From: an uncultured Pseudomonadales bacterium
Lineage (GTDB): Bacteria > Pseudomonadota > Gammaproteobacteria > Pseudomonadales > Azotimanducaceae
Length of the DNA: 64,000 bases
Assembly (NCBI GenBank): GCA_951813295.1
Contig: CATOTI010000002.1
Coordinates: 992,001 to 1,056,000 of the forward strand
Direction of reading: 5' to 3'
The notes below the pieces were generated by a model. It did not search any database, was not told where the DNA came from, and was given only the letters and a program-made list of their open reading frames with translations. Made by a program: the position numbers and the translations under genes. Below, in pieces: positions 62,028 to 64,000 of this stretch. Positions within the stretch are counted from its first letter, which is position 1. Every line of letters begins with the position of its first letter.

Positions 62028-62644
62028 GAGTCACCCCGCATCGTGCCGAGTATCTGGAGGTAAGCGATCAACGCATCGAGCTCCGTCAGCCCGGCGACCG
62101 CTTCCGGGGCACCATCGATTACCGACTGCTCGTACGGGTGTCCAAGGAGCGTCAGCCCTTCGAGCCGCGCCGTCACGTCACCGGAGGCATTGGCCTCGCG
62201 CTCCGCGAGCCACGGATAGCCCGGCATGATGGATTCGGGCACCACCGAGCGGGGATCCAACATGTGCAGGCGGTGCCATTCGTCGCTGTATTTTCCGCCA
62301 ACCCGGTGAAGATCCGGCCCGGTTCGTTTCGAACCCCAGAGAAACGGTCGGTCGTAGACGAACTCACCCGCGTCGCTGAAGGGCCCGTAACGCTTGACCT
62401 CGGCAACGAGCGGCCGGATTTGTTGGCTATGGCACGTCGAACAACCTTCGCGGACGTATACATCGCGTCCCAGAAGCTCGAGCGGCGAATAAACCCGCGT
62501 CGATGCCGTTGGTGTCGCGAGCGACTCCTGGAAGAGACTCGGCAGTACTTGAACGAGCCCCCCGATCGCGGAGACGACGAGGATCCCGAAGATCATGAGC
62601 CCGGCGTTGCTTTCGAACTTCTGATGTAGCTTGAGCGCGCTCAT
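62024..62644 (-). CDS. ccoO: CcoO, monohaem cytochrome c subunit of cbb3 oxidase
   Basis: 206 residues: an N-terminal helix ([21 protein letters not shown]), the haem motif [12 protein letters not shown] near residue 68 and the typical [10 protein letters not shown] axial Met segment near 140. Start overlaps the ccoN stop (ATGA). Slightly short but all haem ligands are present. Confidence 0.96.
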   Translation of the reverse strand: MSALKLHQKFESNAGLMIFGILVVSAIGGLVQVLPSLFQESLATPTASTRVYSPLELLGRDVYVREGCSTCHSQQIRPLVAEVKRYGPFSDAGEFVYDRPFLWGSKRTGPDLHRVGGKYSDEWHRLHMLDPRSVVPESIMPGYPWLAEREANASGDVTARLEGLTLLGHPYEQSVIDGAPEAVAGLTELDALIAYLQILGTMRGDS

Positions 62645-64000
62645 GATGCCGCCACCGTTTCTGCCTCGAGCGGCGGACGCACGACGACCGTCGGCCTCCC
62701 CGCGATCGTCGTGTAGAGGTTATAGGCCATCAACAGCGCACCAGCGAGGAAGACGCCTCCCGCCACGAGCCGCAACGCGTAGTAGGGCGCCGACGCAGCC
62801 ATGATGTCGTTGAAGCTGTAGCGCAGTTCGCCGAGTTCATCGACGTTGAGCCAGAGGAGCCCCTGGGAAACCCCGGCGCCCCACATCGAGAGCACGTAAA
62901 GCATCGTGCCGCCCAGCGCCAGGTAGAAGTGCCAATCGGCCAATCGGACGCTGTGGAGCGGGTGCCCCACCAGGCGCGGCACCAGGAAGTAGAACGTGCC
63001 GAACGTGATGAGCGCGTTCCAGCCAAGCGCGCCTGAATGCACGTGGCCGATCGTCCATTCGGTGAAGTGGCTGACCACATTGACGCTCTTGATCGACATC
63101 ATCGGCCCTTCGAACGTGGCGAGACCGTAAAACGCGAGCGAGAGCACGATGAACTTGATGGCGGGGTCCGTGCGCAATGTCTTCCACGACGCGCTCACGG
63201 TCATGACGCCGTTGACCATCGTGGCCCAGGACGGCGCGAGCAGCACGAGGCTCATCACCATGCCGAGGGACTGCACCCATTCTGGGATCGCGTTGTAGTG
63301 CAGGTGATGAGGCCCGGCCCAGATGTAGCTGTAAGTGAACGCCCAAAACGCGACGATCGAGAGTTTGTAGCTCCAGATCGGCCGACCCGCCTGCTTCGGC
63401 AGGAAGTAATACATCATGCCGAGGAAGCCACCGGTCAGCAGAAAACCCACCGCGTTGTGGCCGTACCACCACTGCACGATCGCGTCCTGCGCGCCCGCAT
63501 AAAGGGAATACGACTTGGTCCAGCTCACCGGGATCGAGAGGCTGTTCACGATATGCAGCATCGCGATCACGATGATCAAGGCCCCGTAGAACCAATTCGA
63601 TACGTAGATCGGCCGAATGGTTCGTTTAGCGATCGTGCCGAAGAAGACGACCCCGAAGCTCACCCAGAAGACGGCGATCGCGATGTCGAGCGGCCATTCG
63701 AGTTCCGCGTATTCCTTGCCCGCGTTCATACCGAGCAGAAGCGAAATGCCACCGACGAGGACCGTGACTTGCCAACCCCACGCCATGAACCAGGCGAGCC
63801 CCGATGCAAAGAGGCGCGTATGACACGTGCGCTGGACGGTGTAGAGCCCGGTCCCCATCAGCGCCGTGACGCCAAAACCGAAGACCACAGCGTTCGTGTG
63901 AAGCGTTCGAATTCGCCCGTAGGAAAGCCAGGATTGACCGAAGTCGAGGCTCGGCCAGACAAGCTGCGCCGCCGCGAGCAGCCCCGCCGCCATGCCGAGG
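62641..64000 (-). CDS. ccoN: CcoN, catalytic subunit of cbb3 cytochrome oxidase, 5'-truncated by the window
   Basis: CcoN reduces oxygen at its haem b3-CuB centre. 450 residues are visible and the frame runs off the window; roughly the first 20-30 residues are missing. Haem and copper ligands are in [24 protein letters not shown] (with the Tyr-His region), [12 protein letters not shown] and [14 protein letters not shown]. About a dozen helices are seen. The operon order ccoNOQP with 4-bp overlaps is the standard one. Upstream control sites lie outside the window. Confidence 0.97.
   Translation of the reverse strand, partial: LGMAAGLLAAAQLVWPSLDFGQSWLSYGRIRTLHTNAVVFGFGVTALMGTGLYTVQRTCHTRLFASGLAWFMAWGWQVTVLVGGISLLLGMNAGKEYAELEWPLDIAIAVFWVSFGVVFFGTIAKRTIRPIYVSNWFYGALIIVIAMLHIVNSLSIPVSWTKSYSLYAGAQDAIVQWWYGHNAVGFLLTGGFLGMMYYFLPKQAGRPIWSYKLSIVAFWAFTYSYIWAGPHHLHYNAIPEWVQSLGMVMSLVLLAPSWATMVNGVMTVSASWKTLRTDPAIKFIVLSLAFYGLATFEGPMMSIKSVNVVSHFTEWTIGHVHSGALGWNALITFGTFYFLVPRLVGHPLHSVRLADWHFYLALGGTMLYVLSMWGAGVSQGLLWLNVDELGELRYSFNDIMAASAPYYALRLVAGGVFLAGALLMAYNLYTTIAGRPTVVVRPPLEAETVAAS

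Noticed and set aside
1..64000. Search by eye for CRISPR arrays, tRNA or rRNA genes, insertion sequences, integrases, attachment sites and riboswitch-like leaders.
   Set aside because: No direct-repeat arrays, tRNA T-arm patterns, transposase motifs or phage genes were seen; faint structured RNAs without strong motifs could be missed by reading alone.

Overview
The window is a GC-rich, tightly packed bacterial chromosome segment with no phage, IS, CRISPR or tRNA gene that I can see. The gene order points to a gammaproteobacterium: lptD-surA-rsmA-apaG-apaH on one strand, amgK-murU divergent from lptD, rpe-gph-trpE, tesA divergent from the ybbA/ybbP-type ABC genes, and ccoNOQP. Secreted amidohydrolases, a sulfatase, a DUF3604 protein and an Ltp2/DUF35 pair suit an aerobic environmental heterotroph, perhaps marine. 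I would not name a genus.

Layout. 1-8.4 kb: truncated tsaD, then a minus-strand operon for outer-membrane assembly and RNA/nucleotide maintenance (lptD, surA, rsmA, apaG, apaH, cca, a FolM-like reductase). 8.5-13.2 kb: cell-wall recycling (amgK, murU), rpe, gph, trpE. 13.1-18.6 kb: a bacterial voltage-gated channel, a secreted propeller-amidohydrolase and an acyl-CoA dehydrogenase, ending in a cluster of palindromes. 18.6-26.7 kb: YjbR, ABC export genes, TesA, TrhO, BolA, a PP2C phosphatase, YaaA and TerC. 26.8-35.6 kb: DUF1244, a NatAB-like ABC pair, a small phosphotransferase, lepB, pyrE, an ACMSD-like hydrolase, a Qnr-like pentapeptide protein, a kinase-glyoxalase fusion and a lipoprotein FKBP. 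35.9-40.2 kb: prc and a thrS preceded by a threonine-rich leader peptide and attenuator. 40.2-49.2 kb: DUF4019 lipoprotein, Ltp2/DUF35, SLC13 transporter, sulfatase, parvulin, HupE/UreJ-like protein, DUF3604. 49.4-53.5 kb: two universal stress proteins, a FixL/FixJ pair with an intact haem-PAS signature, PPK2 and a third stress protein. 53.6-60.4 kb: VOC, thioesterase, acyl-CoA ligase, oxidoreductase and two amidohydrolases. 60.4-64 kb: an M20 peptidase relic and the cbb3 oxidase operon, whose ccoN runs off the window.

The strongest unexpected signals are two. The thrS leader (39952-40082) encodes a 16-residue peptide with six Thr codons and shows a full set of mutually exclusive 1:2, 2:3, antiterminator and terminator pairings. 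The stress cassette (49399-53460) combines an apparent oxygen sensor, polyphosphate-nucleotide chemistry and stress proteins about 7.5 kb from a high-affinity oxidase. Also notable are the Qnr homologue, a channel with a calcium-channel-like selectivity filter, and paired palindromes with compensatory base changes.
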